DNA from: Circinella umbellata
Lineage: Eukaryota > Mucoromycota > Mucoromycetes > Mucorales > Lichtheimiaceae
Length of the DNA: 64,000 bases
Assembly (NCBI GenBank): GCA_025093555.1
Contig: JAIWNF010000035.1
Span: 186,001 to 250,000, forward strand
Direction: 5' to 3'
Shown one piece after another: positions 46,436 through 61,554 of the stretch (the first letter of the stretch is position 1; each line of letters begins with the position of its first letter). A model generated the notes under the pieces. It was given only the letters and a program-made list of their open reading frames with translations. It was not told the origin of the DNA and ran no database searches. Position numbers and translations under genes: made by a program.

Positions 46436-49400
46436 GTTTTAATATGAAAAAAGAGTAAAGTAAATTGATTATAATATAGTAATTCCTTCAGAAATCAAAG
46501 GGTATTTATACGTTTTTTTTTGTTCAAATGGCATACTCGTGATTGTAGATTGCGACAAATTACACACAATTATTGCGCCAGTATTGAAGAGCATTATTTA
46601 CTACTTTTAGTATCATACTTTATTATTATCTAGTAATGGGGCTGTATATGATGTACTTTATTCTAATGGTGTAAATCATGAAAATTATCGCGTCTTTTTT
46701 TTTTGCTCATCTCGATTTTTGTGAGCTTTTCTTTTTTTGGGTGTGTGGGGAAATCTTGGAAGTATGTTGATCACATCCGTGCACACAGCAAGATACTTTA
46801 TTTTATTCTTTTGCTATGGTCGCAATGGTTTGTTGTTCCTGAGTAATAATGTTTGTTTTACGTAGATTAAAATTATTGATGGTTACGTTCATATGGAAGA
46901 AAAGAACGAATACGCCTTTTGTAAGACAAGTTGCATAATTCTGTGATCTTTTTTTCTCATTCACTAAAAGCTTATGAGGATAATAAAGCCAAATATACAA
47001 AAAGATAATAATTATACTAAATACGTTTTATTTTACCATTGCAACGGTAAATACGTATAAATATTATCGGATCAGTCTAACAGGTTCTTTGGTTTATGTT
47101 AAAGTCCAACGCCCCTATGCATTACATATACGTATTCCTGTTTTTTTTTCTTGTGTTCCTTTTCTGGAGTGTTAATACGTTGGGCATATGATATAGTAAA
47201 GCTGCATTCATATTAATAAAATTTATTCATTAGAATGTAGAAGTTTAGTGTACAATACTGAGTATTAATTATATTGTTGTCAAGTAGCAATAATTGCATG
47301 AAATGCGCGGCGATGATCCTCCGAATCCAAGGAATTTTTGTTCCACCATGCAGATGACCTAGCACGCAATATACCCAAAATTTTGCACCCGTCTTTTTTT
47401 TTCTTTTGTATGATTTTTTTAAGACTCCAACTATTAATATTGATAAAAGATAAAAGATAAAGAAAAGTCTCTCAGTGTCTCGTTAATTTATTATTCTATT
47501 CATTTTTAAATTTCATATAATATAATAATGAGGAAAAATAATATAGTATAATAATTACGAGCATACAATTATAGATGATCAGTCACTACAACAAAGCTTT
47601 CTAATAATACTGGTAATAATGAGTTCCAAGTTTGTTTATGCAAGGTTGTACGCGATGTAAATAAAAAGCTCTGCTGCAAAAGTTTATCCCGAAAATAATA
47701 ATTGGGGAAAAAGAATAGCCACGGGGATGATTTAACCCGGCTAATGAACATCAACATAATCACAAAAATGATGCAACCTTTGAGTAAAATATAGCCATCA
47801 TTAATCTAAAACTGTAATAGAAAAATAAATAGCTCTTTTTTTTTGGGCTGTACCGTACTATCCTTTCCATCTATTGATACACATGATAAATTTTGAAACA
47901 TTATAATAAACATGCCTATTACGTATTTTGATCAATCAATTTTATCGTCAAGGTGCTGGAAAAAGCTTATATAGCTTAATCACATTCATTAATACACACT
48001 TTTAATTGATTCTATAATAAGTTTTAAAATAATTAGTAATCTTTATCAACCTGTTTACCCAATATTTCTACGTACGTATATTATGTTATTATTATATATT
48101 GGTAATCGGTTGTAGAAAAAATCATTGCTAATTTGATGAGCATAATGCTAATAATATGGGACAATATAAAAAAGATATGCGCCAGGGAATAATAGTTATT
48201 ACATTTATGGATGCTCATATAAATATACGTAATCATTGTGTAGTTACAAAAATAATTAAAAATTCAACCTGTAAATTGAATGTAATCTTTGCGATGGTTG
48301 CTCTTTTCTACGCCAATTGCATAGAAAAAAATTACGCAGTATGATATTTGTACATAGGTACTTTTCTGAGTATACTACATTATTATTATTTATTTGAGGC
48401 GTTACTGCGATGTATTGTATATCCGCCTCTCCACCTTAAAAAAAATGACAAATGGGTTTCAGTTAATCTTTTTTTTTCACGGTTCTCACAGTTTTTATTA
48501 TTTTTCTGTCCACTTTATAAAGTACAATCATATTATATATTAATATTTTAGCTAACTATGACTTCTACTTTATAATAATTGAATAAATAATAGTATATTT
48601 GTTATGATTTCAATCGAAGCAATTTGAGAGTAATTTAATTACGCTCCAAATGCAAAAGTTTGGGTTAATATGAAAGTCCTTATTTGCACAAAGAAACATA
48701 CTTTTTTTTTATAAAAATATCACTAGTTCGAACTATTGTGATCAAAATTAGAGTATAAAAATATAATGCTGTGTATCTTTTTTATACAATATTTCATAGA
48801 GAAAAAGTAAGAAAATTACAGGCTTAATATCTTTTCTTATAATTTTGGTTACATAGCGGGAAGTAAAACTAGTCATTTAATAGAAGCACGCTGTGCATTA
48901 ATTTCGTTTTTTTATTTCTTGTTTGCAACCTTAGTTTTTGAAATGAGTTATGGTGCTGAACATGCTGTACAAGTTGTTATTATTATTTTGCTACAAATAT
49001 CTTGGGTCTTTTTTTTGTTGAAAAGTATTATGCTGCAAGATTCATTTGGGCAGAGTCATAAAGATTCAAAGAAGAAATTGAAACAATAAGGGTAACTAAT
49101 CTTTTAAAAACACGAAACGCGTTGACTTTTCTTTTTTTTCTTGTTCACATGGTTACCTGTGTTATAACAATAATTACCATAACAACATAGTTTAGGTAAA
49201 TTTACACAATAATAGAAAACTGTGAATATCAATTTGAATATATAATTACCTTTCTATATTATTAGACAAAACAGTCCACTGGTTGATCTACTTAAAAACC
49301 TTCCTGGTTCCTTCTTGACGATTGTCATTTGTTTTAGACCTTGTAAGTTACTAAAAAGCATTTTGAGCAAGAATTAACTTGTTTTTTTCTTTGAAATTTT

Positions 49401-52189
49401 CAAGTGATGCGATTGACACAAGTAAGCTAATCCAATGTATGCTATTGTATTTATTTTATTTTATTTTAGCAAAGTGATAATGACAATGGACCTTGTCAAC
49501 CTTATGTAATTTACTGTTCTTGATTTCTTTGGGTAATAAAAACAGTGTCTTGAAGAAATAACAATTTTGTTTTTTTTAATAGGAAAGGGAATGATCTTTG
49601 TCTAAAAGGTTTCTTTTTGTTAGAATGAAGCAAATGGTATAACTTCAAGACGCTGCGCAATGACCGTCATTTGGTTTTTCCATCAGATACGTATTGGATG
49701 GCTTTTCTTGACGAAGGAGCTAGGTTATCACTGTTTTCCTTTTGTACCAGTAAACTAATTCAAATATATGATCTGTTGCTCTATGTCTATAGTAAACTAG
49801 GTTATGGGAAACCGAAGGAATCATCGACCTGACCAAATCTTGTGTAGACCCGCTATTTTCAGTTCCTTTGGAGTATCAAGGACGATGTGGCTTTCTTTGT
49901 GATTCATTACAAGAATAATCTCTATTGAGGTTGTTTCTTGAATCAATTAAACTGGCGAACTTCTACGATCTTTTGGACATTGTTCCAGTGTTCCTTTTGG
50001 ACCATATAGATCAGGTAAATATTGAAAAAATGTTTTCGTGCATGAAATCGGGTTTCAGCCTTATTTTTTTAAAAAAATCATCGAAATACTTTGCTCAGTG
50101 TTTTTCTCTACCAACACAATACTAATCAAGAACATATGTTTTTTTTGTCATTCTTTTTTTAGTGGAGAAAGAAGACATAAATAATAATAAAAGCACCAAG
50201 CGGCTTAACCGATTTGTTTGACGAATCTGGTTTCAATTTCTTGGGCCTTGTGCATGAGAGGTTGGGATAAGAGGAATCTTAGCTATTATCTTGGTGTTCT
50301 AATAAGAATCTGATCTCCGTGCGTGAGGTTATGAATCTTATCTGAATGATCAGGCGGGGCATCTTCTGTGAGGTACGTTCGTATCCATCATAGTTGGGGG
50401 ACCATGTCGCTTGGGATTGCTTTATGCTTGGACCTTAACCAGCTTGGCGTATTGGCGGATATACCCTTGATGGAGTAGTACGTACGTGCTACTTTGCTCC
50501 AAGCATCGAAATAATAAGGGTGCATATTGATCGGTGATTAGGCTTCAAGAGCCACAGGGCGGTAAGATATAAATAAGATTCTTTTAAGAAAAGAAAAGCC
50601 AGTTTATTTATTTGTGCTTGAATACTAATATAATTTGGACCTTTTTATTATATCAAGTGACCTACTTGGAGAAGCAGCCATATCAGGACTCCGGGGAACG
50701 ACAAGGGAAAATAGCGGATGGGGTAACTGGGCTTGGGTGGGCTACCGTCCTTGGCGTCTTTGGGTGATATTTCAGTCATTAATCATTATTTTGATGATAA
50801 TAAAGAAGTAGGTAAAACCACATTTTTAAAGGGAAAATATGTATGCATAACACGATGCTTACTTTATAGTGTGAATCGTTCATTAATGAAGTGTAACATT
50901 TTTGTAGAGAAGCGATCGTCAACAATAAATCAAACAATTTTTCATGGTGATCTTTGTGTATAGTGAATCGCTTCGTTCATGGATCGTTAGTAACTACTAC
51001 ACGTTTTTAATCTGTTATCAAGAATACAATGAAGTGATACTATCTGCCAATGACAACCAGACGTTCTTTTATATGGTGTACATCTATTATGTGGTTTGGC
51101 ACAGTTGCCTTTTCAACACTCATTTAATCAAAATATCATATTCATTATTATATATGATTTTTCTTTGTAAAATCCTATAATAATTAAAGTATGCATTAAA
51201 ATATATAATTGTTCGTCTGACTACAGAATGAAAACATCCAATTGGTTATAATAAAGACTTGACTTCCACAATTTTGCTGGAAGTATTTGAATTATCTTTA
51301 GCAATACTTATAATCGCAATAAGTAAAGAATTGCTCACAACAAACAATACTGGTAACGATTTTCAGATTTTTTTTTATCAGTTGGCTAATATAGCATTAT
51401 CATGGAATGCTATGCCATGATGATATTTTCTTTTAAACAACTGAACAAGATTGCCGCAAATAAAAAGCAAATAGTTAAGTAACCAATTTTTTTGGATTTA
51501 ATATACAGAGAAAGTATAGGGCAACATACTCTTGAATTGCTGCTTACTGGTTAACCAATACCTTATATACCTAAAATAAAGCCAATAGCGAAAAAAAATA
51601 CATCCCATTTTCGTGAAGAGCACTTATTCTTCTGCGTTACTCTATATACCCTTCCATATATTTCAATAATGATTACTTCAACCCTCTCATAGATAGCAAT
51701 ATTATGTAATATATCCAGAATAAACTGTATGCCGTAATTTTCCCTTCTCAGTTCTTAACATCACTGTATAGAAACATGTCCATCGTTATTATTCTATGCG
51801 TGAGAATGGTGGTACCATATGTTCAAGAAAGAAAACCCCAATGATTATCTTGGTTATCATTATCAAAAGTATAACCCCATCTACTCTTTGCTTCCTCCTA
51901 TTTCTTCCTTACAACTTTTCTCCTTGTTTTTCATTTCATCATATATGTGTATATATTCGATACTTCAAATAATTTTAGAAAATCATATCCTCCATAGAAG
52001 CTATGTTGTTGGGGTATTAATATCATATAAGTCCAAAAAACATAATCATGCAGTTAAAAATTGGGAAGGGGAGGTCCTATGGATTCTTGAGAGCGAAAAG
52101 AAGGAGAGATATTTGTTTATGGTGGAAGTTTGTGGGAAGTAAAAAAAAGGAAGTCGCTTTGTATGGTTTTATTTTGGTTATAAAAAGAT
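46436..52189. other. Gene-poor stretch, about 5.7 kb
   Basis: The first part is the dioxygenase promoter. Most of the rest is AT-rich with short spurious frames. An area of higher GC (about 49.6-50.8 kb) contains a coding-like relic on the minus strand (listed separately). No RNA gene or terminal repeats were recognised. Confidence 0.5.
50170..50779 (-). pseudogene. Possible decayed protein gene
   Basis: The minus strand opens with an ATG at 50779 reading MTEISPKDAKDGSPPKPSYP, then IRYFPLSFPGVLIWLLLQ with GC-rich third positions, followed by a GTAGGT donor-like site. Further on, one frame reads MHPYYFDAWSKVARTYYSIK, GISANTPSWLRSKHKAIPSD, then a stop, WIRTYLTEDAPPDHSDKIHN, LTHGDQILIRTPR, stops, and PLMHKAQEIETRFVKQIG. 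The frames are protein-like but interrupted by several stops and have no obvious splicing that removes them. A non-coding RNA or chance frames in a GC-richer patch are alternatives. Confidence 0.35.
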
Positions 52190-53979
<1,790 letters not shown>

Positions 53980-55184
53980 TTAAATGGGAGTGGTTTCTCG
54001 CTTCAACCAAGCAACAGCATCAGGGTCATTTTCGACCAACGGACCAATTTTTTGAAGGATTTCAGCATGATAATCATTAATCCATTTCTTTTCATCAGGA
54101 GACAATAAATCCAGATCAATCAAGTTCAAACCGATAGGAACCAAAGTAACATGTTCAAAGCCAAGATAACCACGGTCACCAAAATTGTGAGGTGTTTGAG
54201 CTTGACGTACAATCAATACGTTTTCAATACGAATACCAAACTTGCCATCTTCATAGTAGCCAGGTTCTAAATGAATGATATGTTTTTTTTTGTTAATAAG
54301 GTGGTTTTTCTACTATAATACTATTTATATTTAAACATCATTTCCCTTACCATCGGTGACAGTCATGCCAGCTGCAAGTGGAGTATCATTGTAGGCAATA
54401 CGGACACCAATACCATGAGGTCCTTCATGTACGTTCAAGAATGAGCCAACGCCATGGCCAGTACCATGACGGAAATCAAGGCCATCCTTCCAGAGAGCAT
54501 GACGAGCGAAAGGATCCAACAAATAACCTTATAACAGTCAGATTAATATATACGTGTCCATTACACAACACTTATATCTCGCTCAAACTAATATCCATGA
54601 AATCTATTATTCTTGTTTTTCTTTGAGAAAGACAAGTTGTTACCTGTAGTGCCTTGAGGGAATACGGCAGCATCAACGGCAATATGGCCTTGAAGTACAC
54701 GAGTAAAACAGCGCTTTTCATAATCGGTAGGTTGATCAAAATGATAAGTACGGGTCACATCTGTAGTACCATCCTTGTATTGTCCTCCAGAATCACACAA
54801 ATAGATTTCTTTGATATCAATAGTCTTACAAGCCCCCTTTTCAGGCTTGTAATGAATAATAGCACCATTGGCACCAGTAGAAGAAATAGTATCGAATGAC
54901 AAACCAACATAATCTCCTTGTTCAGCACGGAATTTTTCCAAGCGATCAGCACCGTCGACTTCATCCAAAACAACACCTGCCTTGAGCTGCTTTTCAAGCC
55001 ATGCAAAGTAATGGACGAGAGCAGCAGCATCACGTATGTGACAATCACGCATACCCTTTAATTCAGCTTCATTCTTAATACCCTTGGCATCAGTAATAAA
55101 AGAACGCTCTTCTTTGATGTTTGTCTATATATTTATATATATTAAATTTCTATGCAAATTTCTATTTTTGTTTTTCTATTTCTC

Positions 55185-55225
<41 letters not shown>

Positions 55226-56759
55226 CCTGTCCAGCAGCAACTTCAATAGCCAAATTTGTTCTGGAGTTAGTAATGAGTTTTTTTTCGGTGGCAGTTAACT
55301 TTTCGCCAAATTGCTTCAAATCATCAAAGATGGCATTATAAGGCTTTAAAGTAATACTATCACCAAGATGTTGTCGAACATCATCTGTAATCTTGGCAGC
55401 TTCAACATAAAGTATTGCTTCAGATTCAGTGATGATTGCGTATGAATAAAATACTGGATTACATTCAACATCTGAACCACGTAAATTGAATAACCAAGCA
55501 ATTTCATCCAAAGCAGATACGACTACACCATAAGCATCTTTGCTTCGAATATACTTGCGAACATCATCCAACTTGTCAACAAGTGATTTACCTGAATGTT
55601 TAAAAGGTATGAGAGAAAAATGGTTATTTTTGTGTGAGCTTGATTTTTCTAGAAAAAGTATCACTTTGTTTCTCCCCCTCCCTAACACTCCCATTTTCCT
55701 TCCTTCCCGTTTTTTAAAAGAAATTACCAGAAAACTTAATCGGATGAGTAATAACAACATCATGAGGAGCACCAGGACGATCACTCCAAACTTTATCGAC
55801 TGGATTAGCATGAACAGGGACAAGAGTAGAATCAACAGTCTTTAATGATTCGGAGAGAAGACGTGCATCGGCTATCCAAATGCATAAAGTCAGTTTTTGT
55901 CAATTATTACTGTTTATGGATATTTATTTTGTTTTTGTAAAAAAAAATCTTTTACCTGCAGTAATAAGAGTGGGATCCACACCAATACGAGATCCACTAG
56001 GTAAATTCTGTTATACGGTCATATAGTTAGTACTCCCCGCTTGCTTCATTTTAAAACACATACACATACCCCCCAAGAATATGTACACTATTAATTATCA
56101 TTTATTTATTTATTTTTACCTTGACAAGATATTCTTGCCATGTAGGGACATTAGGTAAACCTTGTTTCATTAAAGTCCAATTATTATCAAGTTGTTCAGA
56201 TGCTTGTAAAAAATATCTTCCATCCGTAAATAAAGCAGCTTCTTTGGATGATACAATGGCATAGCCTTTTTAATCCGTGAGAAAAAAAAATAACAACATA
56301 AACCAAATTGTTAATGTCCGCAAACTGTTTAAAAAATATAGCATTACGTGTATATATTATTATTATTTTACCTGCAGAACCAGTAAAACCAGAAATCCAG
56401 TATCGTCGCTTATCACAATCAGCAATATATTCACTCTATTATACATATAAAAATAAAAAAGAAAGAGAAAGAGGTAAGAATGTTTTTTTTTATTGTTAAG
56501 TTTAGTTAATAACAATTACCTGGTGGGCATCTTCAGAAGGAATTAAGCTAAGTGATGTTTTTTTATCATTGATGTTCAATAAAAAGTTATCTTTTGGAAA
56601 TCGTCATTCCCGTTGACGTATACAAAGATATATATAACTCAATGATTTTCAATAGTAATAATAATAATAATAGTAAACTTACAATGCGTCAATTTTATAC
56701 TCATCCGAGCTCATGAGGGCACGAAGCGCTGACAAACGATCACCAGTAGAAACAGGCAT
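53980..56759 (-). CDS. AMPP: Xaa-Pro aminopeptidase P, 10 exons
   Basis: Exons 56683-56759, 56520-56547, 56372-56435, 56120-56265, 55956-56007, 55728-55871, 55227-55591, 54644-55124, 54351-54527 and 53980-54266 give 606 aa, matching cytosolic aminopeptidase P (human XPNPEP1, about 620). It removes N-terminal residues that precede proline. The family signature [15 protein letters not shown] and [16 protein letters not shown] is in the N-terminal domain. The C-terminal pita-bread domain has all five metal ligands: the two Asp of [16 protein letters not shown], the His of GTGHGVGSF, and the two Glu of [16 protein letters not shown]. Mn2+ is usual and the enzyme is dimeric. No signal peptide is present. 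Exon 2 is a 28-nt micro-exon and intron 7 carries an AC/AT microsatellite next to its donor. Confidence 0.95.
55189..55214. repeat. (AC)13 microsatellite in aminopeptidase intron
   Basis: Thirteen AC units followed by an AT run, inside the intron between exons 7 and 8 of the aminopeptidase gene. In transcript sense it begins right after the GTATATAT donor as a UG repeat. Confidence 0.95.
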
Positions 56760-58946
56760 AATTATTTATATATAGATATATAGATATTTACAGAATATGA
56801 AAAAGAAAAAGAAAAGAAGAAGGTCTGCGCGTTTCGCCTTTTAACTTCTAACCTACTTCGTGACCGGTATGACGGCATTTCTGTACGACTATCATGCAGA
56901 AAAAAAGGTTGACTGATAAATATTCCTTTCATTTCATCAGGGTCATTTATTATTGAGACTTAACAGTAGTTAAGTATTTTGAATCTATTTATTATTATTT
57001 TTTTCCAATGAATCTATTTAAACTTCTAATTGTTCAAAATATCATCACTGCAATTTAGAATTAGTCTTCTATGTAAAATGTTCATCTATTCAATAGTTAC
57101 GTAAAGACTCTCGCAACGGACTCTACCTATAATCTATAATGTAAGGTCAAAAAATATGTTTACCCGACAGCCCGAGGTTACTGATAATAATATACAGACT
57201 TGATTAATTAAAATTGTCCAATCTATTTGTCTAAAATTGCACAAGATGTAATTCAAATCACTATTTATTAAGTCATCATGTAATGGTAAATCATTGTAAT
57301 AAAAGCACTTTTTCTAACACATTCAAGTATTATCCTTGGAATTTCTTGTACTTTTTTGTATGGCCATAATACAATTAATCTAATCATTCTAATCTCAGAA
57401 TAAAAACTATTGTTTGAATGTTGTATACTTATAAATGATGAGTATTGTTCGGTTGATTTTTTATTTCTTATTACATATATTTTCCACGAACTTTAAATCC
57501 TTTTCACAAAAATAATAGTAATAATCTGCATCTGTACTTAACTGCACTGTGTATTATGTTATAAAATCACATGTTATCCAAGTAATTGTTACAAAACTGC
57601 TTCTTCCATATAACAAAGGTTCATGAACAGCTATTTGTGGATGAAACTGGGCTACTACATAAATAAAACCATATTTTTTTTTATATAAATCAAGAATTCA
57701 AAGACTTTTATCATCTTGTGACACTAGTTTGTTCTTGATTTTCATTAAAAGTTGACAGAGAATGGTTGAGCTTTGGTCCTGAAGGTTGCCATGTTATCAG
57801 TTGCTATGTTGACCAGTATTCAAATTACCATGCACGTTGTTCACAAATCATATATTAGCTTTTTTTCAAAGTTAGTGGAAATTAGTTTGAAAAAAAAAAA
57901 AACTAAGAGTGAAAGCATGAAAAGAAGCGGAGGTATTTTATTCATGCATAAGTATTTTTATATTTATGCATGATCAACATAGTCAGTTAGAGACTGAAAT
58001 TTTTTCAAGGACTTGCAAACATGAACATATTGTAAAGAATGATATGTAATTATATATAACCATTTACGTAATTCATATATAGAAATACATTTATATGTAA
58101 ACAAAGTATGTTATCAACTAGAAGCAAAAGAGTTAAGAAAATTGGCTCATAATAAAAAAATTTTACGCTATTTGAATCATTTTCAACAAGTAGCTTATTT
58201 GTTTTGCTTAAAGAATTTGCTACTACAACAACTTTCTGTGTCAAATGGTTTCAACAAAATGTTCGATGTAAATAAAAAAAAACATGCTTGTCTCTACGTA
58301 TTATGATTCAATTGATCAATTTTCTAAGCATTTTTATCAGTAGCTTAATCAACTGACCAGAAGTATTATTGTATAAATTATTACTATTGTGTAACAGATG
58401 TCTTTAAAAGAAATATAATTGTTATTGTGACTAGAGTACACAATGTGTATATGTATAGTTTTTATTTGCTTTAATTATAAAGTATATATAATAAAAAAAA
58501 AAGTGGTGGGGGAAAAGGAAATACACACAAAGAAGAAAAGTGACATGCCAAGAAAAAAAATGAGACATTATAAAAAAAAAAGTTTAAAAAAAACCAGAAA
58601 GTAGTGATGTTTTTTTTATATATGTGGGTGAGGAAGAAGAATGTATCTAAAAGAAGTATTTTGGTAAAATGGAATAGAGAATAAAAAAGGATATACAATT
58701 TGTTTTTTTTTGTTTTGTTTTTGTGTATATGTTTTTCTTTTGGATCAAAAGGTTAGGGTATACAAAAAAGATAGAGAGAAAAAATAGATACACGTAACAC
58801 AAAGAAAATAAACAAAAACAATTAAAAAAAGAAAGATTGGATGGAGGGGAAAGAGGTAATAATAATAATAGTAGTAGTAGTAGTAATAGTATATAGTAAG
58901 GGAGAGAGAAGAAGAGAAAGAAAACAAAAAAAAAAGATTATATAAA
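56760..58946. other. Intergenic, about 2.2 kb
   Basis: Aminopeptidase promoter at the left and the SEC2 3' flank at the right, which is rich in A/GA runs. No credible coding frame or RNA gene in between. Confidence 0.5.
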
Positions 58947-61554
58947 TCAATGAACAATTACAATTTGTCCTGGACCATAAATACCTTGGACATCTGTAAC
59001 ACTTACAACACTCCCGGAATCACTATTATTTCCAGAATATTCTAATACAAGACTTTCACGTTTTGATGACCTTGATCGTCGTTTACTTTTTGATGAGGTA
59101 GGTGATCGAAGATTAGCTCCACCATCATAACATTCATCAAATAATGACATACTTCCTACTTTAGCAAGACCCATTCGACGTCGATAATGTTGACATTGTT
59201 TAAACATTTGTAAGACAGGTGTATTTTGCATAAAACCTTGTCGTAAATGTGACATGAAGCTATAAAAATCACACACAGCTACAATTCGATCTCGACAGAA
59301 TCGATCGATAGGTAACCACGGTGCTGGTTTTTTCTGCTGTCCTTGTAGTACTTGAGGACTATGTTGAAGTCGCATACGGAATTCACAAATACGTAACATA
59401 CCACAGCATGTACATTTAGTTTTAGGTGCGGACGATAGTTGTTGTTGGAAAGCTGCAGCTGAAGTAGATGATGTTGTACTGATATGGCTTGTTGCAGGGG
59501 ATGATGATGCAGAAGATGAAAAAGCGGTATTATTGTTGGATGAATTCCAAGATTGGATGTCACATCTATTGGCTACAATTGCATCAGTGAGTTTTCGTTT
59601 AAACCAGGGTGATTTCCACCACGAGGATCCTGCACCAGTTTGGAATAGACATGGTTCAACATCCTCAGCAATGACACGTTTCATAAATGGTGTAGCTGGC
59701 ATAGTTAATTGTGAAGCTACTGTTGATGGCGATGGAGCTGATGATGTAAGGATCTTGACATGCTGTTGGAATTCGTCAAAAACCATACCATCAATTCGTA
59801 CAGTCTTATTTAATCCAGTTCCGCCACTACCACTACCAAGTGTTAACATACTTTCGTCTTCACTAAGTGGTACCAGAGGAGATGTAGGTGAAGATAATCG
59901 AAGTGACGAATGGCGCATCATGCGCGATCGAGGAAGTACCGCAGCTGCATCAAAGTCATCTTGGCGGTATCGACTAAGCCTCTCAGAGGCTGTGGTACTT
60001 TGATTCACTGCTGCATCCAATTCGACTAATTGTTCCTTAATTTCCCTCAGCCTTTCTTCTCGATTATCCCATGCTTGTAACACACTTGCAAGTTTACCCC
60101 CGGTTTCTCGATCCAATCGAAGAAGACCTTCACGATCATTGACTTCATCCATCAAAATCGAATTGAGTATTTTAAATAAATCAGCAGTGACGTCTTGAAT
60201 ATCTTCTTCAAGTGAATCCTTGACTTGTTCAATACTAAAGCGGAGCTGTTCTTCCTCGGATAATGCCGATGCAAGCGAACTCAGATCACGTTTCATGTAT
60301 GCTTTCTGTTCAATTTGTTGGTCTAATTGCGCCAATAATTGCCGACAGTTACCACAGAAATTACTATGATCGGTAGTCGGCAAGGGAACCGAAGAAGTCG
60401 TTGTAGTAGTTGGTCTTGATGATGGTTCCACGACTGGCGTACCAGTGGCCGTAGGATCGTTGGGTGGCGGAGTTGATGTTGCACCATGCTGTTGCTGAAG
60501 ATGATGATACTGTTGATCACCACCATCAGAAGGCATACGTGTCATGGAAGAAATAGATGTGGTTGTTGAAAAGGTTCCACCACTACCACCTGTACTATCG
60601 GCTTGAAGTGAATCAATATCTGTATGGCGAGAAATTTCAGATCCATCAACAGAGGATTCAAGACCTTCCATTAAATTGACAGGTTGTTCGGAATGGTGTG
60701 TCCATGGTGATACACGGAACGAGGTATTTGTATTTGGTACATTTGCAGTTGCTCCTCCTCCTCCTCCTACTCCTCCTGCAGTTCCAGGCCCACCGGATGC
60801 ATATTCTTCTTGCTTACGCCATTCATTTGCAGCCGCTGCCCTTCTTTCTAATTCACCTTCTTCTAAATCATCGGTATCATCCGGAAAATCATCAGCAACA
60901 GGTGGAGTAGCTGTGGTTTGCTGTGCTTGACGTAAAAAGCTTAAAGCTAAAGTTAAATTATTCTCATGACCTGACTCAGCAGCTTCATGATCCGAGATCA
61001 AAACAATGGCTTCTTTGCTATTAAATTCGAGTTTTTGTAACTTTTTTGAAAGATGATGAATATATTGATCTTTTTGTGATAATCCAACAAGCCAGTCATG
61101 ACGATCGTGTTCATATTTTCGATGGATTGTCTATTCAATTTATATAGAAAAAAGAACAATGAGGAGCTGTATACAACGAAATACATTTTTTTTTCGTTTC
61201 AAATAATAGTAATAACACTAGAACTAATAGAAGCAAATAATAATAATGTGGTGTATCATCATATTATGATATTACAATTGTACATATATTATTATGGTCA
61301 TTGTTAATAAAATAAAATAAAAAAGTATCTTTTCATACCGATAAATCTGTTTCAAGGTCAAGTACTCTGCCTTCTAGTTTAGCAATAATATCTTGTGCCT
61401 GTAACAAGAATGGTAATACATCGTCTTCTGAGAAATCCTCCATTCCACCAAATTGTAAGTCGTCCAAGGTAGCAACATCGTCTTCAGGTACAAATTGTTG
61501 GTGTTGTGGATGTTGTTCAGAAAAAGGATTTATACCCTCACTACTAACTTCCAT
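58947..61554 (-). CDS. SEC2: Sec2/Rabin8-type Rab guanine nucleotide exchange factor, 2 exons
   Basis: Exons 61339-61554 and 58947-61130 give 799 aa. In secretion Sec2 activates the Sec4/Rab8 GTPase on post-Golgi vesicles and works with the exocyst. The N-terminal ~115 residues form one coiled segment (QDIIAKLEGRVLDLETDLS, RKYEHDRHDWLVGLSQKDQY). After a Ser/Thr/Gly-rich linker, residues ~330-440 form the GEF coiled coil (IEQVKDSLEEDIQDVTADLF, LNSILMDEVNDREGLLRLDR). The C-terminal region (about 560-750) has the domain shared with Rabin8: EDVEPCLFQTGAGSSWWKSP, CTCCGMLRICEFRMRL, PWLPIDRFCRDRIVAVCDFY and SFMSHLRQGFM. It is divergent from the wall-protein gene. The long N-terminal extension before the GEF coil and an FCGNC motif just ahead of it are unusual. 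Confidence 0.75.

Noticed and set aside
55189..55225. AC/AT run considered as a possible regulatory array
   Set aside because: A simple microsatellite inside a confidently placed intron; a specific function is not supported.
59533..60003. 156-aa plus-strand open frame inside SEC2
   Set aside because: Antisense shadow of the Sec2 coding exon, whose minus-strand product has clear family motifs.
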